A DNA stretch of 37,207 bases from Clostridiales bacterium (GTDB lineage Bacteria > Bacillota > Clostridia > Oscillospirales > Oscillospiraceae): NCBI GenBank assembly GCA_018374635.1, contig JAHAEW010000030.1, positions 1 to 37,207 of the forward strand, read 5' to 3'. The notes under the pieces are model-generated. The model had not been told where the DNA came from. It made no database searches and saw nothing but the letters and a program-made list of their open reading frames with translations. The position numbers were made by a program, and so were the translations under genes. Numbering within the stretch: position 1 is the first letter of the stretch; each line of letters starts with the position of its first letter. Below are positions 30,785 through 37,207 of the stretch, piece after piece.

Positions 30785-30824
30785 AGGCCGCCCCTGGACC
30801 GTTGGGTCCGGGGGCGGCCTTTTC
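30785..30824 (+). terminator. Terminator of the stalk/NPCBM-like gene
   Basis: A GC-rich stem (AGGCCGCCCC...GGGGCGGCCT, extended by GGACC/GGTCC) with a 4-nt loop, then TTTTCTGTCTG. It also lies just past the convergent livF stop. Confidence 0.9.
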
Positions 30825-30831
30825 TGTCTGT

Positions 30832-31533
30832 TTAACCACCGAGATAGGCCTTCTTGACGGCCTCGTCCTCCAGCAGCTGCGCGCCGGTTCCGGTGGCTAC
30901 AATCTTGCCGGTCTCCAGCACATAGCCCCGGTGGGCGATGGAGAGAGCCATCTGGGCGTTCTGCTCCACCAGCAGGATGGTAGTGCCCGCCCGGTTGAGC
31001 TCCTGAATGATGTCAAAGATCTGCTCCACCAGGATGGGCGCAAGACCCATGGAGGGCTCATCCAGCATGAGGAGCCTTGGCTTGGACATCATGGCCCGGC
31101 CCATGGCCAGCATCTGCTGCTCGCCGCCGGAGAGGGTCCCCGCCACCTGCTTGCGCCGCTCCTTCAGCCGGGGAAAGCGCTGGTAGATATCGGAAATCCC
31201 GTCGGCGATCTCGCTGCCCGGCCGGGTATAGGCCCCCATCTCCAGATTCTCTTCCACGCTCATCTGGAGGAACACCCGGCGCCCCTCCGGCACATGGGCC
31301 AGCCCCAGAGAGACCACCTTGTGGGGCGGGATGCCCGCCAGGCTCTTCCCCATGAACTCAATGGAGCCGGCGTGGGAGTGAAGCAGGCCGGACACCGTCT
31401 GAAGGGTGGTGGACTTGCCCGCGCCGTTTGCGCCGATGAGGGTGACGATCTCGCCGTCGTTGACCTCAAAGGACACATTCTTGATGGCGTGGATGGCGCC
31501 ATAATAGACATTGATGTTCTCTACCTTCAGCAT
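30832..31533 (-). CDS. livF: Branched-chain amino acid ABC transporter ATP-binding protein LivF
   Basis: 233 residues, the normal LivF size. Walker A GANGAGKSTTL is at about residues 35-45. The LivF-type Q-loop region is GLAHVPEGRRVFLQMSVEENLEMGAY, the signature LSGGEQQMLAMGRAMM, Walker B LLMLDEPSMGLAPILV, and the H-loop position reads LLVEQNAQMALSIA, with Gln in place of His as is usual in LivF. ATG 31533 has GGAGGG about 8 nt upstream; the longer frame would overlap livG. Last gene of livJ-H-M-G-F. It powers uptake of leucine, isoleucine and valine together with LivG. Confidence 0.96.
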   Translation of the reverse strand: MLKVENINVYYGAIHAIKNVSFEVNDGEIVTLIGANGAGKSTTLQTVSGLLHSHAGSIEFMGKSLAGIPPHKVVSLGLAHVPEGRRVFLQMSVEENLEMGAYTRPGSEIADGISDIYQRFPRLKERRKQVAGTLSGGEQQMLAMGRAMMSKPRLLMLDEPSMGLAPILVEQIFDIIQELNRAGTTILLVEQNAQMALSIAHRGYVLETGKIVATGTGAQLLEDEAVKKAYLGG

Positions 31534-31537
31534 GGCG

Positions 31538-32395
31538 TCATCCCTCCTTCTTCTGGCTGCCCAGATAGGCCTCAATGACCCTGGGATTGTTCTGGATCTC
31601 CTCCGGGGTACCCTTGGCGATGACCTGCCCGAAGTTGAGCACACAGATGCCCTCGCAGATACCCATGACCAGGTTCATATCGTGCTCGATAAGCATGATG
31701 GCGATCTGGAAGGTATCCCGGATCTTGAGGATATTCTCCATCAGGTCGGCCGTCTCGGAGGGGTTCATGCCCGCCGCCGGCTCGTCCAGGAGCAGCAGGC
31801 TGGGATTGGTGGCCAGGGCCCGGACGATCTCCAGCCGCCGCTGGGCGCCATAGGGCAGGGACCCCGCCTGGTGGTCGGCCAGCCCCTCCATATCAAAGAG
31901 GTGGAGCAGCTCCATGGCGCTCTCATGGGCCAGCTTCTCCTTCTTCCAGTAGCCCGGCAGACGGAACACGCCGCTCCACATGGGATAGCGGACCTGGTTG
32001 TGCAGGCCGATCTTTACGTTATCTTCCACACTCAGCTTGTCAAAGAGGCGGATGTTCTGGAAGGTGCGGGCGATTCCCGCACGGTTGACCTGGACCGTGT
32101 TCATGCCGTGGGTATCCTTGCCATCAATGAGGATGGTGCCCCGGGTGGGCTGGTACACCTTGGTCAGCAGGTTAAAGACCGTGGTCTTGCCCGCGCCGTT
32201 GGGACCGATGAGTCCGGCGATCTCGGTCCGTCCCACCGTGAGATTGAAGTCATTGACGGCGGTCAGTCCGCCGAAATCAATGCCCAGGTGGCTGCACTCC
32301 AGGATGGGGGCCTTATCGACGTCCCGCTCCGGCACGATGGAGTGGCTGGGCACAGGCACCATTTTGGTAGCTTGTCGCTTTTCCAGTCGGCTCAT
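31538..32395 (-). CDS. livG: Branched-chain amino acid ABC transporter ATP-binding protein LivG
   Basis: 285 residues; a 27-residue N-terminal extension precedes ILECSHLGIDFGGLTAVNDF. Walker A GPNGAGKTTVFNLLT, NRAGIARTFQNIRLFDKLSV, signature LPYGAQRRLEIVRALA (the LSGGQ position reads LPYGAQ, typical of LivG), Walker B LLLLDEPAAGMNPSE, and H-loop MLIEHDMNLVMGI. Its ATG overlaps the livM stop codon (ATGA), which implies translational coupling. livF follows after 4 bp. Confidence 0.96.
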   Translation of the reverse strand: MSRLEKRQATKMVPVPSHSIVPERDVDKAPILECSHLGIDFGGLTAVNDFNLTVGRTEIAGLIGPNGAGKTTVFNLLTKVYQPTRGTILIDGKDTHGMNTVQVNRAGIARTFQNIRLFDKLSVEDNVKIGLHNQVRYPMWSGVFRLPGYWKKEKLAHESAMELLHLFDMEGLADHQAGSLPYGAQRRLEIVRALATNPSLLLLDEPAAGMNPSETADLMENILKIRDTFQIAIMLIEHDMNLVMGICEGICVLNFGQVIAKGTPEEIQNNPRVIEAYLGSQKKEG

Positions 32396-33468
32396 TTCGC
32401 CGCCCCCTTTCTGCTCATTCTGCCCTCATCCCGCGCGCCATGCAGCTTCTCGGCAAAGAACTGGCGGATCGCGGCGTTGTTGGTGGCGATCATCACCAGG
32501 ATGAGGACCACTGCGTAGATGAGCATCCGGTACTCGCCCACCGCGCGGAGCATCTCGGGCAGCACGGTGAGCACCGCAGCGGCGATGATGGAGCCGCGGA
32601 TATTGCCCATACCGCCCAGGACCACAAAGACCAGCACCAGGATGGAAGTATTAAAGTCGAACTTCTTGGCGGCGATGGAGCCGTAATTCATGGCATAGAG
32701 CGCGCCGGCCGCCCCCGCCAGCACCGCAGAGGTGACAAAGGCCATAAGCTTATACTTGGTGGCGCCGATGCCCACGCTCTCGGCGGCAATGCGGTTGTCC
32801 CGCAGCGCCATGATGGCCCGGCCCGACCGGCTGTGGATCAGGTTGAGCACCACCACCAGGGACACGATGACCAGCAGGAATCCGGCGGTGAAGGTGGCGA
32901 GCTTTGCGTATCCGGTGGCGCCCATGGGCCCTTTGATGACCGCCGTGCCCCCCTCGGCCAGGTTGAGCGCCGCCTCACTGGTGACCGAGAAATGCAGCCC
33001 GCTCCCGTCCACGCCGATGTAGAGGCAGTTGATGATATTTTTGATGATCTCGCCGAAAGCCAGGGTCACGATGGCCAGATAGTCGCCGCGCAGGCGGAGC
33101 ACCGGCACGCCCACGATCAGTCCGGCAATGCCCGCAAACACCGCGCCGATGAGCATGCACACAAAGAGGCGGGCGGGGCCCAGGGGGATGAGGTCCTGAA
33201 GGGCCACCGAGGCCACCACGCCGGAGAAAGCGCCCACGCTCATAAATCCGGCGTGGCCCAGGCTCAGTTCGCCCGAGACGCCCACCACCAGGTTGAGGGA
33301 GACCGCCATGACCACATAGCAGCAGATGGGGACCAGCTGTCCCTTGAGAGAGCTGGACAGGCCGCCAGCCTGAATAAACTGGACCACCAGGAAGGCGATC
33401 ACCACGATGCCGTAGGTGATGAGATTGTCCAGCAGTCTTTTGTTCTTGCGCCCATAGAGTCGTTTCAT
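32392..33468 (-). CDS. livM: Branched-chain amino acid ABC transporter permease LivM
   Basis: 358 residues with about 9-10 membrane segments. LIPICCYVVMAVSLNLVVGVSGELSLGHAGFMSVGAFSG is the conserved LivM N-terminal block. RLRGDYLAIVTLAFGEIIKN and GRAIMALRDNRIAAESVGIGATKYKLMAF form the ATPase-coupling loop, and LVFVVLGGMGNIRGSIIAA lies near the C terminus. GTG 33477 sits in the GAGGTG ribosome binding site, so ATG 33468 is taken. It starts about 10 bp after livH. Confidence 0.96.
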   Translation of the reverse strand: MKRLYGRKNKRLLDNLITYGIVVIAFLVVQFIQAGGLSSSLKGQLVPICCYVVMAVSLNLVVGVSGELSLGHAGFMSVGAFSGVVASVALQDLIPLGPARLFVCMLIGAVFAGIAGLIVGVPVLRLRGDYLAIVTLAFGEIIKNIINCLYIGVDGSGLHFSVTSEAALNLAEGGTAVIKGPMGATGYAKLATFTAGFLLVIVSLVVVLNLIHSRSGRAIMALRDNRIAAESVGIGATKYKLMAFVTSAVLAGAAGALYAMNYGSIAAKKFDFNTSILVLVFVVLGGMGNIRGSIIAAAVLTVLPEMLRAVGEYRMLIYAVVLILVMIATNNAAIRQFFAEKLHGARDEGRMSRKGAAK

Positions 33469-33478
33469 GGCGTCCACC

Positions 33479-34366
33479 TCAAACTTTCTCGCTGATCTTC
33501 TTGCCCAGCAGACCGGTGGGCTTGACCAGAAGCACCACGATCAGCACGGCAAAGACCACTGCGTCGGAGAGCTGCGTGGAGATATAGGCCTTGCCGAAGA
33601 TCTCGATGACCCCCAGCAGGATGCCGCCCAGCAGGGCGCCCGGGATGGAGCCGATCCCGCCGAACACGGCGGCGGTAAAGGCCTTGATGCCGGGCATGGA
33701 GCCGGTGGTGGGCATCAGGGTGGGATAGGTGGAGCAGAGCAGCACCCCCGCAATGGCCGCCAGGGCGGAACCGATGGCAAAGGTCATGGAGATGGTGAAA
33801 TTCACATCGATCCCCATGAGCTGGGCCGCCCCCTTATCCTCCGAACAGGCCCGCATGGCCTTGCCCAGCTTGGTGCTGCCGGTAAAGGCGGTGAGGGCGA
33901 TCATAATGACCACACAGGCGAGCACCGTGACCAGCGTCACATAGGAGACCGAGATCTGTCCCCCCAGGAGGGAAACGCCGCCCGCAGGCACCACGGAGCG
34001 GAAGGATTTCGGATCGGAGCCCCAGAGCTGGAGGGCCATATTCTGTAAAAAGTAGCTCACGCCGATGGCCGTGATGAGCACCGCCAGAGAGGGGGCCTGG
34101 CGCAGCGGTTTATAGGCAAGCCGTTCAATGACCACGCCCAGGACCGTACACACCACCATGGCCAGCAGCACGCCGGCCACCGGCGGCAGTCCAAAGGATC
34201 CGGTGGCAAAAAAGCAGATATACGCGCCCACCATGATGACGTCGCCATGGGCGAAGTTGAGCATCTTGGCGATGCCGTAGACCATGGTGTAGCCCAGGGC
34301 AATGATGGCGTAGATACTGCCCAGACTGATGCCGTTGATCAGGTTGTTGAGGAACCCCAATAACAT
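33479..34366 (-). CDS. livH: Branched-chain amino acid ABC transporter permease LivH
   Basis: 295 residues with about 8 membrane segments. NLINGISLGSIYAIIALGYTMVYGIAKMLNFAHGDVIMVGAYI is the LivH hallmark; GKAMRACSEDKGAAQLMGIDV is the coupling loop and FTAAVFGGIGSIPGALLGGILLG the C-terminal block. The first frame GTG (34375) lies within the GAGGTG site; ATG 34366 is preferred. Upstream, two large hairpins separate it from livJ, which should lower its expression relative to the binding protein. Confidence 0.96.
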   Translation of the reverse strand: MLLGFLNNLINGISLGSIYAIIALGYTMVYGIAKMLNFAHGDVIMVGAYICFFATGSFGLPPVAGVLLAMVVCTVLGVVIERLAYKPLRQAPSLAVLITAIGVSYFLQNMALQLWGSDPKSFRSVVPAGGVSLLGGQISVSYVTLVTVLACVVIMIALTAFTGSTKLGKAMRACSEDKGAAQLMGIDVNFTISMTFAIGSALAAIAGVLLCSTYPTLMPTTGSMPGIKAFTAAVFGGIGSIPGALLGGILLGVIEIFGKAYISTQLSDAVVFAVLIVVLLVKPTGLLGKKISEKV

Positions 34367-34394
34367 ACCACACACCTCAATATCTTAGGTCTCC

Positions 34395-34500
34395 TTATCC
34401 AGGGGAAAATGCCGCGGCGCCGGGACCGTGTCCGCGGCGCTTTCCCCCCGATAAGGGAGGAGGGCCGCCGGGCGCTCCGGCAGCCCTCCCTTACTTATTC
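34395..34500 (-). other. Two large hairpins between livJ and livH
   Basis: The first, read on the minus strand, is an AAGGGAGGGCTGCCGG/CCGGCGGCCCTC-type stem (about 34493-34455). The second is a GGGGAAA...TTTTCCCC outer stem with a CGCCGCGG/CCGCGG inner stem (about 34450-34403). Neither has a proper U-run. Such structures often shield the binding-protein mRNA and give it an excess over permease mRNA. Confidence 0.65.
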
Positions 34501-34531
34501 TTCCGTTTGGAAGCGGCCGATCTGGCCTGGA

Positions 34532-35743
34532 TCACTCTATGGTGATGTACTTGGCATCCTCGACCTTGACCACCACGGGCGCCTTGGAGACTTCGCCGTT
34601 GGCGCCCCAGGTCATGCCGGTGCCGGTCAGGCCGTCCACGCGGAAATCAGAGCTGGTGAACGTCTCGATCAGCTTCTCACACACATCCTCGTGGCCCATA
34701 TCGGCGGTAATGCCGGCCTTCTCACAGGCGGCGGCAATGGCGTAGATGCAGTCATAGCCGTCGGCGGCAAACTGGTTGGGGGTGGAACCGTATTTCTCCT
34801 CGTAGGACTTGGTAAAGTTGGCGCTCAGCTCGTCGGTGCCCCAGGGATTGAAGGCGGTCATCAGGACCAGGCCGTCGGCCAGAGTGGTGTCAAAGCCATC
34901 CACGGCCAGGATGCCGTCCATACCGTCGCAGCCGAAGAAGGTGGGCGCATAGCCCATGTTCTTGGCCTGGTTCAGGATCAGAGAGGCGGGCGTGTAGTAG
35001 ATGGGCATAAACACCAGGTCGGCCCCGTTGCTCTGGGCGTCGCCCAGCTGCACGGAGAAATCCGTGTTGTCATCCGAGGGGAAGGTGGTCTCGGAGACCA
35101 CCTCCAGGCCCTTGGCCTCGGCCTCGGCCCGGAAGGCGGTGGCAATGCCAGTGGAGTAGGCGTCGCCGTTGTTGTAGATGACGGCGATCTTGCTGCCCAG
35201 CTCCGGGTGCGCGGCGATGTAATCCGCGGCGGTGGACCCCTGGTTGGGATCGGTGAAGCAGATCTGGAAGGCATTGTCCTTGCCGCTGGTCACATCGGTG
35301 GAGGAGGCGGAAGGTGTCAGCTGGAAGTAGCGGTCAGCGTAGGTGGAGCTGGCCACAGCCACACAGGGGTTGGTGGTGGTGCATCCGTAGAGCACCTGCA
35401 TCCCCCAGTCCTGGAGTACATTATAGGCGTTGGTAGCCTTTTCGGCGTCGTTCTCATCGTCCTGGAAGTTGAGCTCGAACTGGAGCCCGCCCTTGGCGTT
35501 GATCTCATCCACTGCCAGCTGGGCCCCCTGCTGGGTGGCCACGCCGTACACGGCGGCCGAGCCGGTCAGAGGGCCGATGCCGCCGATCTTGATGGTAGCA
35601 GCGGAGGAGCTGCCAGAAGGAGCATCCGGACCGCCGGGCGCAGAAGTATTCGCCGTTCCAGAGCCGCCGCATCCGGCCAGGAGCGAGACCGTCAGAGCAG
35701 CGGTCGCGGCAAGAGACAAAGCACGCATCTGTTTCATAATCAT
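34532..35743 (-). CDS. livJ: Branched-chain amino acid ABC transporter substrate-binding lipoprotein LivJ/LivK
   Basis: 403 residues. The signal peptide ends in the lipobox LLAGC (cysteine about residue 25), followed by a Gly/Ser/Pro/Ala linker. The mature part has the type I periplasmic-binding fold of LivJ/LivK: IKIGGIGPLTGSAAVYGVATQQGAQLAVDEINAKGG, LYGCTTTNPCVAVASSTYADR, FQICFTDPNQGSTAADYIAA and QFAADGYDCIYAIAAACEKAG. Two ATGs (35743, 35737) have GGAGG 4 and 10 nt upstream; either is possible and I kept the first. It is the first gene of the operon, behind a consensus promoter. Exact specificity among Leu, Ile and Val is not resolved. Confidence 0.94.
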   Translation of the reverse strand: MIMKQMRALSLAATAALTVSLLAGCGGSGTANTSAPGGPDAPSGSSSAATIKIGGIGPLTGSAAVYGVATQQGAQLAVDEINAKGGLQFELNFQDDENDAEKATNAYNVLQDWGMQVLYGCTTTNPCVAVASSTYADRYFQLTPSASSTDVTSGKDNAFQICFTDPNQGSTAADYIAAHPELGSKIAVIYNNGDAYSTGIATAFRAEAEAKGLEVVSETTFPSDDNTDFSVQLGDAQSNGADLVFMPIYYTPASLILNQAKNMGYAPTFFGCDGMDGILAVDGFDTTLADGLVLMTAFNPWGTDELSANFTKSYEEKYGSTPNQFAADGYDCIYAIAAACEKAGITADMGHEDVCEKLIETFTSSDFRVDGLTGTGMTWGANGEVSKAPVVVKVEDAKYITIE

Positions 35744-35767
35744 GTTCCCTCCTTACAGGTTGTTGAC

Positions 35768-35796
35768 ATTATACGCTCAGCACACTAAATTGTCAA
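35768..35796 (-). promoter_or_regulatory. Promoter of the liv operon with flanking inverted repeat
   Basis: Perfect consensus on the minus strand: TTGACA (35796-35791), 17-bp spacer, TATAAT (35773-35768). A 7-bp inverted repeat GTTGACA / TGTCAAC (35762-35768 and 35791-35797) brackets the promoter, so a dimeric repressor site is possible. Confidence 0.9.
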
Positions 35797-35859
35797 CTTG
35801 TTATTTTGCTCAACACAGCTCCTTGCTCCCCTCCTGCATTATAGATATATCGCATAATT

Positions 35860-36609
35860 TCAGATCAGAATGCCCCCGTTTGGGCTGAGGACCTGGCCGG
35901 TTATAAAGCGCGCCCCCTCTGATGTAAGGAAAAAGACGCTCTCCGCCACATCCTCCGCCCGGCCGATGGTCTCCAGAGGGGTCTCCTGCCGCAGGGCCTC
36001 CAGATCCTCCGCTGTGAGGTTTGCGTTCATTTCGGTCTCAATCACCCCCGGAGCCACGCAGTTTACCGTGATTCCAGAGGGTCCGACTTCCTTGGCGAGT
36101 GCCTTGGTAAGGCCGATAACCGCTGCTTTTGTGGCCGAATAGGCCACTTCACAGGAGCCGCCCGTGAGGCCCCACATGGAGGACATGGTCACGATTTTTC
36201 CCGCCTTTCGGTGGATAAAGTGAGGGAGTGCCGCCCGGCAGCAGTAGAAGGTCCCATCCACATTGGTGCGAAAGAGTGTCCGCCAGTCTTCATCGCTGAC
36301 GTCCGTGAAAAGCTGTTGGCGGGCGATTCCGGCGTTGCATACCAGAATGTCAAGTTGACAAAATTTATCCAACACATTGTCAACCATGCGCGCCACCTGC
36401 TTGGGATCTCCCACGTCTGCCTGTACCGCAATGGCCGTCCCCCCTGCGGCCCGGATCTCCTCGGCCAGCGCCTCGGCCGCCGCCTGGGAGCGGTGGTAAT
36501 TGACCGCCACCCGGTCCCCCGCCGCGGCAAACCGTCTGGCGCAGGCCGCCCCGATCCCACGGCTCCCCCCGGTAATGAGGACGGTGCGTCCCGTGGATGT
36601 CTCGCTCAT
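35860..36609 (-). CDS. SDR-family oxidoreductase, 3-oxoacyl-ACP reductase (FabG)-like
   Basis: 249 residues, classical short-chain dehydrogenase. The nucleotide motif TGGSRGIGAACARRF is at about residues 13-27, NAG in LVCNAGIARQQ near 90, and the catalytic Ser-Tyr-Lys in TMSSMWGLTGGSCEVAYSATKAA (Tyr about 155, Lys about 159). The end GRAEDVAESVFFLTSEGARFITGQVLSPNGG is FabG-like, and an Arg in VNYHRSQ suggests NADPH. It could be FabG, an acetoacetyl-CoA reductase or another SDR; it is not in a fatty-acid gene cluster. ATG 36609 has GGGGAGG 8 nt upstream. It lies directly after the tRNA-Val terminator, with no clear promoter of its own. Confidence 0.88.
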   Translation of the reverse strand: MSETSTGRTVLITGGSRGIGAACARRFAAAGDRVAVNYHRSQAAAEALAEEIRAAGGTAIAVQADVGDPKQVARMVDNVLDKFCQLDILVCNAGIARQQLFTDVSDEDWRTLFRTNVDGTFYCCRAALPHFIHRKAGKIVTMSSMWGLTGGSCEVAYSATKAAVIGLTKALAKEVGPSGITVNCVAPGVIETEMNANLTAEDLEALRQETPLETIGRAEDVAESVFFLTSEGARFITGQVLSPNGGILI

Positions 36610-36640
36610 ATCCATTTCCTCCCCGCTTCTCCGGTGTGAT

Positions 36641-36680
36641 AATAATAAAAAACCCCTGGAACGGTTTGTTCCAGGGGTTT
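36641..36680 (-). terminator. Terminator after tRNA-Val
   Basis: 12-bp stem AACCCCTGGAAC / GTTCCAGGGGTT with a 5-nt loop, then TTTTTTATTATTATT on the minus strand. It lies 2 nt past the tRNA CCA end and 30 bp before the SDR start codon. Confidence 0.92.
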
Positions 36681-36681
36681 T

Positions 36682-36757
36682 TGGTGGACGATACAGGACT
36701 TGAACCTGTGACCTCCCGCACGTCAAGCGGATGCTCTACCAGCTGAGCTAATCGTCC
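36682..36757 (-). tRNA. tRNA-Val (anticodon GAC)
   Basis: 76 nt with encoded CCA. The acceptor is GGACGAT/ATCGTCC, the discriminator A, the D arm GCTC-AGCTGGTA-GAGC. The anticodon stem CCGC/GCGG holds the loop TTGACGT, giving GAC. The T arm is ACAGG-TTCAAGT-CCTGT. Confidence 0.96.
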
Positions 36758-36771
36758 GAACAGCGTAGTTT

Positions 36772-36800
36772 ATTATAGACCATACATGTCTATTTGTCAA
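36772..36800 (-). promoter_or_regulatory. Promoter of tRNA-Val
   Basis: Perfect consensus on the minus strand: TTGACA (36800-36795), 17-bp spacer, TATAAT (36777-36772), 15 bp before the tRNA 5' end. Confidence 0.93.
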
Positions 36801-36827
36801 TATCTTTTTTACTTTTTTCTGATAGGA

Positions 36828-36871
36828 ATGGAATGGGGAGGACCGCCGATCGGCGGTCCTCCCCATTCCAT
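36828..36871. repeat. 44-bp perfect palindrome
   Basis: The arms 36828-36849 and 36850-36871 are exact complements with no spacer; the centre is CCGATCGG. It is GC-rich inside AT-rich DNA. No U-run follows it in either direction; instead T-runs stand to its left and A-runs to its right, which extends the symmetry. It therefore does not look like an ordinary terminator. Confidence 0.95.
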
Positions 36872-36989
36872 GAAAAAAAGAGAGAGAGAAAATGAAAGAA
36901 ACCTGTTCTATATCCAAAACACGGAACCTTCCGTGGAATTGTTTGTCTGCTCCCGCAGTCTGGAGCAGTGGTGGTTGGGTATTCCCTGA
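36870..36989 (+). pseudogene. Possible decayed copy of the small gene starting at 37147
   Basis: A 39-codon frame from ATG 36870 begins with a Lys/Arg/Glu-rich run, continues with YIQNTEPSVELFVCSRS and ends LEQWWLGIP. From about 36900 it aligns with the start of the frame at 37147 (14 of 20 residues equal), but the position of that gene's ATG is AAC here and the AGGAGG site is lost. The ATG used has no ribosome binding site. I do not recognise a family. It may be a dead copy, or the similarity may reflect a conserved RNA instead of a protein. Confidence 0.35.
36917..36960. repeat. 44-bp direct repeat, copy 1
   Basis: Identical to copy 2 (37164-37207) at 40 of 44 positions. It holds two small hairpins, CACGGA-ACCT-TCCGTG and CTGC-TCCC-GCAG. 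Three of the four differences are in the first hairpin's loop, which leaves its stem intact. The next bases, GGAGCAG (36962-36968), can pair with CTGCTCC in the repeat. Confidence 0.85.
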
Positions 36990-37081
36990 CTGCATTTATA
37001 GGATACCACCCTTTGGGAGAGGAATGTTGAACGGTTTTTGGCAGAATTTTGAATGTTCTGTAAACTGCCCGATTCCCTGCA
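36990..37081. other. Spacer between the two repeat units
   Basis: AT-rich, no convincing gene. The whole stretch from tRNA-Val to the right edge (36758-37207) holds only the palindromes, repeats and short frames listed here. Confidence 0.5.
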
Positions 37082-37123
37082 CAAGCAGAAAGCCCCGTCC
37101 AATTGGACGGGGCTTTCTGCTTG
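37082..37123 (+). terminator. 42-bp perfect inverted repeat, probable terminator
   Basis: The 19-bp arms (37082-37100 and 37105-37123) are exact complements around AATT. The GC-rich part GCCCCGTCC/GGACGGGGC is followed by TTTCTGCTTG, so it can work as an intrinsic terminator for transcripts of unit 1. It stands just before unit 2, as the 44-bp palindrome stands just before unit 1. Confidence 0.75.
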
Positions 37124-37146
37124 GAAAGAGAGAGAGGAGGTATACA

Positions 37147-37207
37147 ATGTTATCTATATACGCAAACACGGAGCAATCCGTGGAATTGCTTGTCTGCTCC
37201 CGCAGTC
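37147..37207 (+). CDS. Start of a small unrecognised gene, cut by the window edge
   Basis: ATG 37147 follows a perfect AGGAGG by 6 nt. The 20 readable codons give MLSIYANTEQSVELL and then VCSRS. No family is recognised, and the full length is outside the window. It follows a strong inverted repeat and an AG-rich run that also precedes unit 1. The related frame in unit 1 ends nine codons further on, so a short peptide is possible. Confidence 0.5.
   Translation, partial: MLSIYANTEQSVELLVCSRS
37164..37207. repeat. 44-bp direct repeat, copy 2 (reaches the window edge)
   Basis: Offset by 247 bp from copy 1. The first hairpin has the loop GCAA, a GNRA tetraloop, on the same CACGGA/TCCGTG stem. 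The identity may continue outside the window. Confidence 0.85.

Noticed and set aside
36682..36757. tRNA-Val as an integration site for a mobile element (att)
   Set aside because: No integrase and no duplicate of the tRNA 3' end are seen in the window.
36828..37207. CRISPR array
   Set aside because: Only two imperfect repeats 247 bp apart, with no regular spacers and no cas genes.

Overview
The window is high-GC Gram-positive DNA with low-GC promoter regions and near-consensus sigma-A promoters. It carries a butyryl-CoA (crt-hbd-bcd-etfB-etfA) operon, a type III glutamine synthetase, a SpoVB-like flippase and a lysine riboswitch. Together these point to a spore-forming, butyrate-producing, amino-acid-using member of the Oscillospiraceae (Flavonifractor / Intestinimonas / Lawsonibacter type). 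This placement is by gene content and base composition only.

Layout. Positions 1-4740: minus-strand operon crt, hbd, bcd, etfB, etfA (etfA runs off the left edge), behind an AT-rich control region with two almost identical Rex-type boxes; etfB is broken by a short internal deletion. 4762-7142: DUF554 membrane protein (minus) and SpoVB-like flippase (plus). 7240-9439: promoter, terminator-type leader and type III glutamine synthetase. 9499-11335: MATE exporter with a terminator hairpin just before its ribosome binding site, then a tRNA-Leu/tRNA-Phe operon whose promoter abuts the divergent pyridoxal kinase promoter. 11403-14389: pyridoxal kinase, GNAT acetyltransferase, branched-chain aminotransferase. 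14565-23296: housekeeping run gdpP, rplI, dnaB, tilS, hpt, ftsH and a macrodomain gene, with a 250-nt structured leader. 23347-26238: three-gene ABC importer under a lysine riboswitch with its own terminator. 26617-28769: two-gene putative DNA-repair system (radical SAM plus TIGR03915-type protein) with a LexA-like operator inside the promoter. 28825-30762: zinc-dependent phospholipase C family protein, small XRE regulator and a divergent secreted stalk/NPCBM-like protein with a paired 19-bp operator between them. 30832-35743: branched-chain amino acid ABC importer (livJ-H-M-G-F order). 35860-36757: SDR oxidoreductase and tRNA-Val. 36828-37207: two long perfect palindromes and a repeated unit that encodes or resembles a small unrecognised peptide; the window ends inside the second copy.

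How the parts fit. Amino acid uptake (lysine, branched-chain), transamination (IlvE with a PLP-salvage kinase nearby), ammonia assimilation (GlnN) and butyrate formation (Crt, Hbd, Bcd-Etf) suit an amino-acid-fermenting gut anaerobe. RNA-level control is frequent: a lysine riboswitch, a probable antitermination leader before glnN, a terminator before the MATE gene and a structured gdpP leader. The least understood items are the SOS-like radical SAM pair, the XRE/stalk-protein module and the repeat-palindrome array at the right edge.
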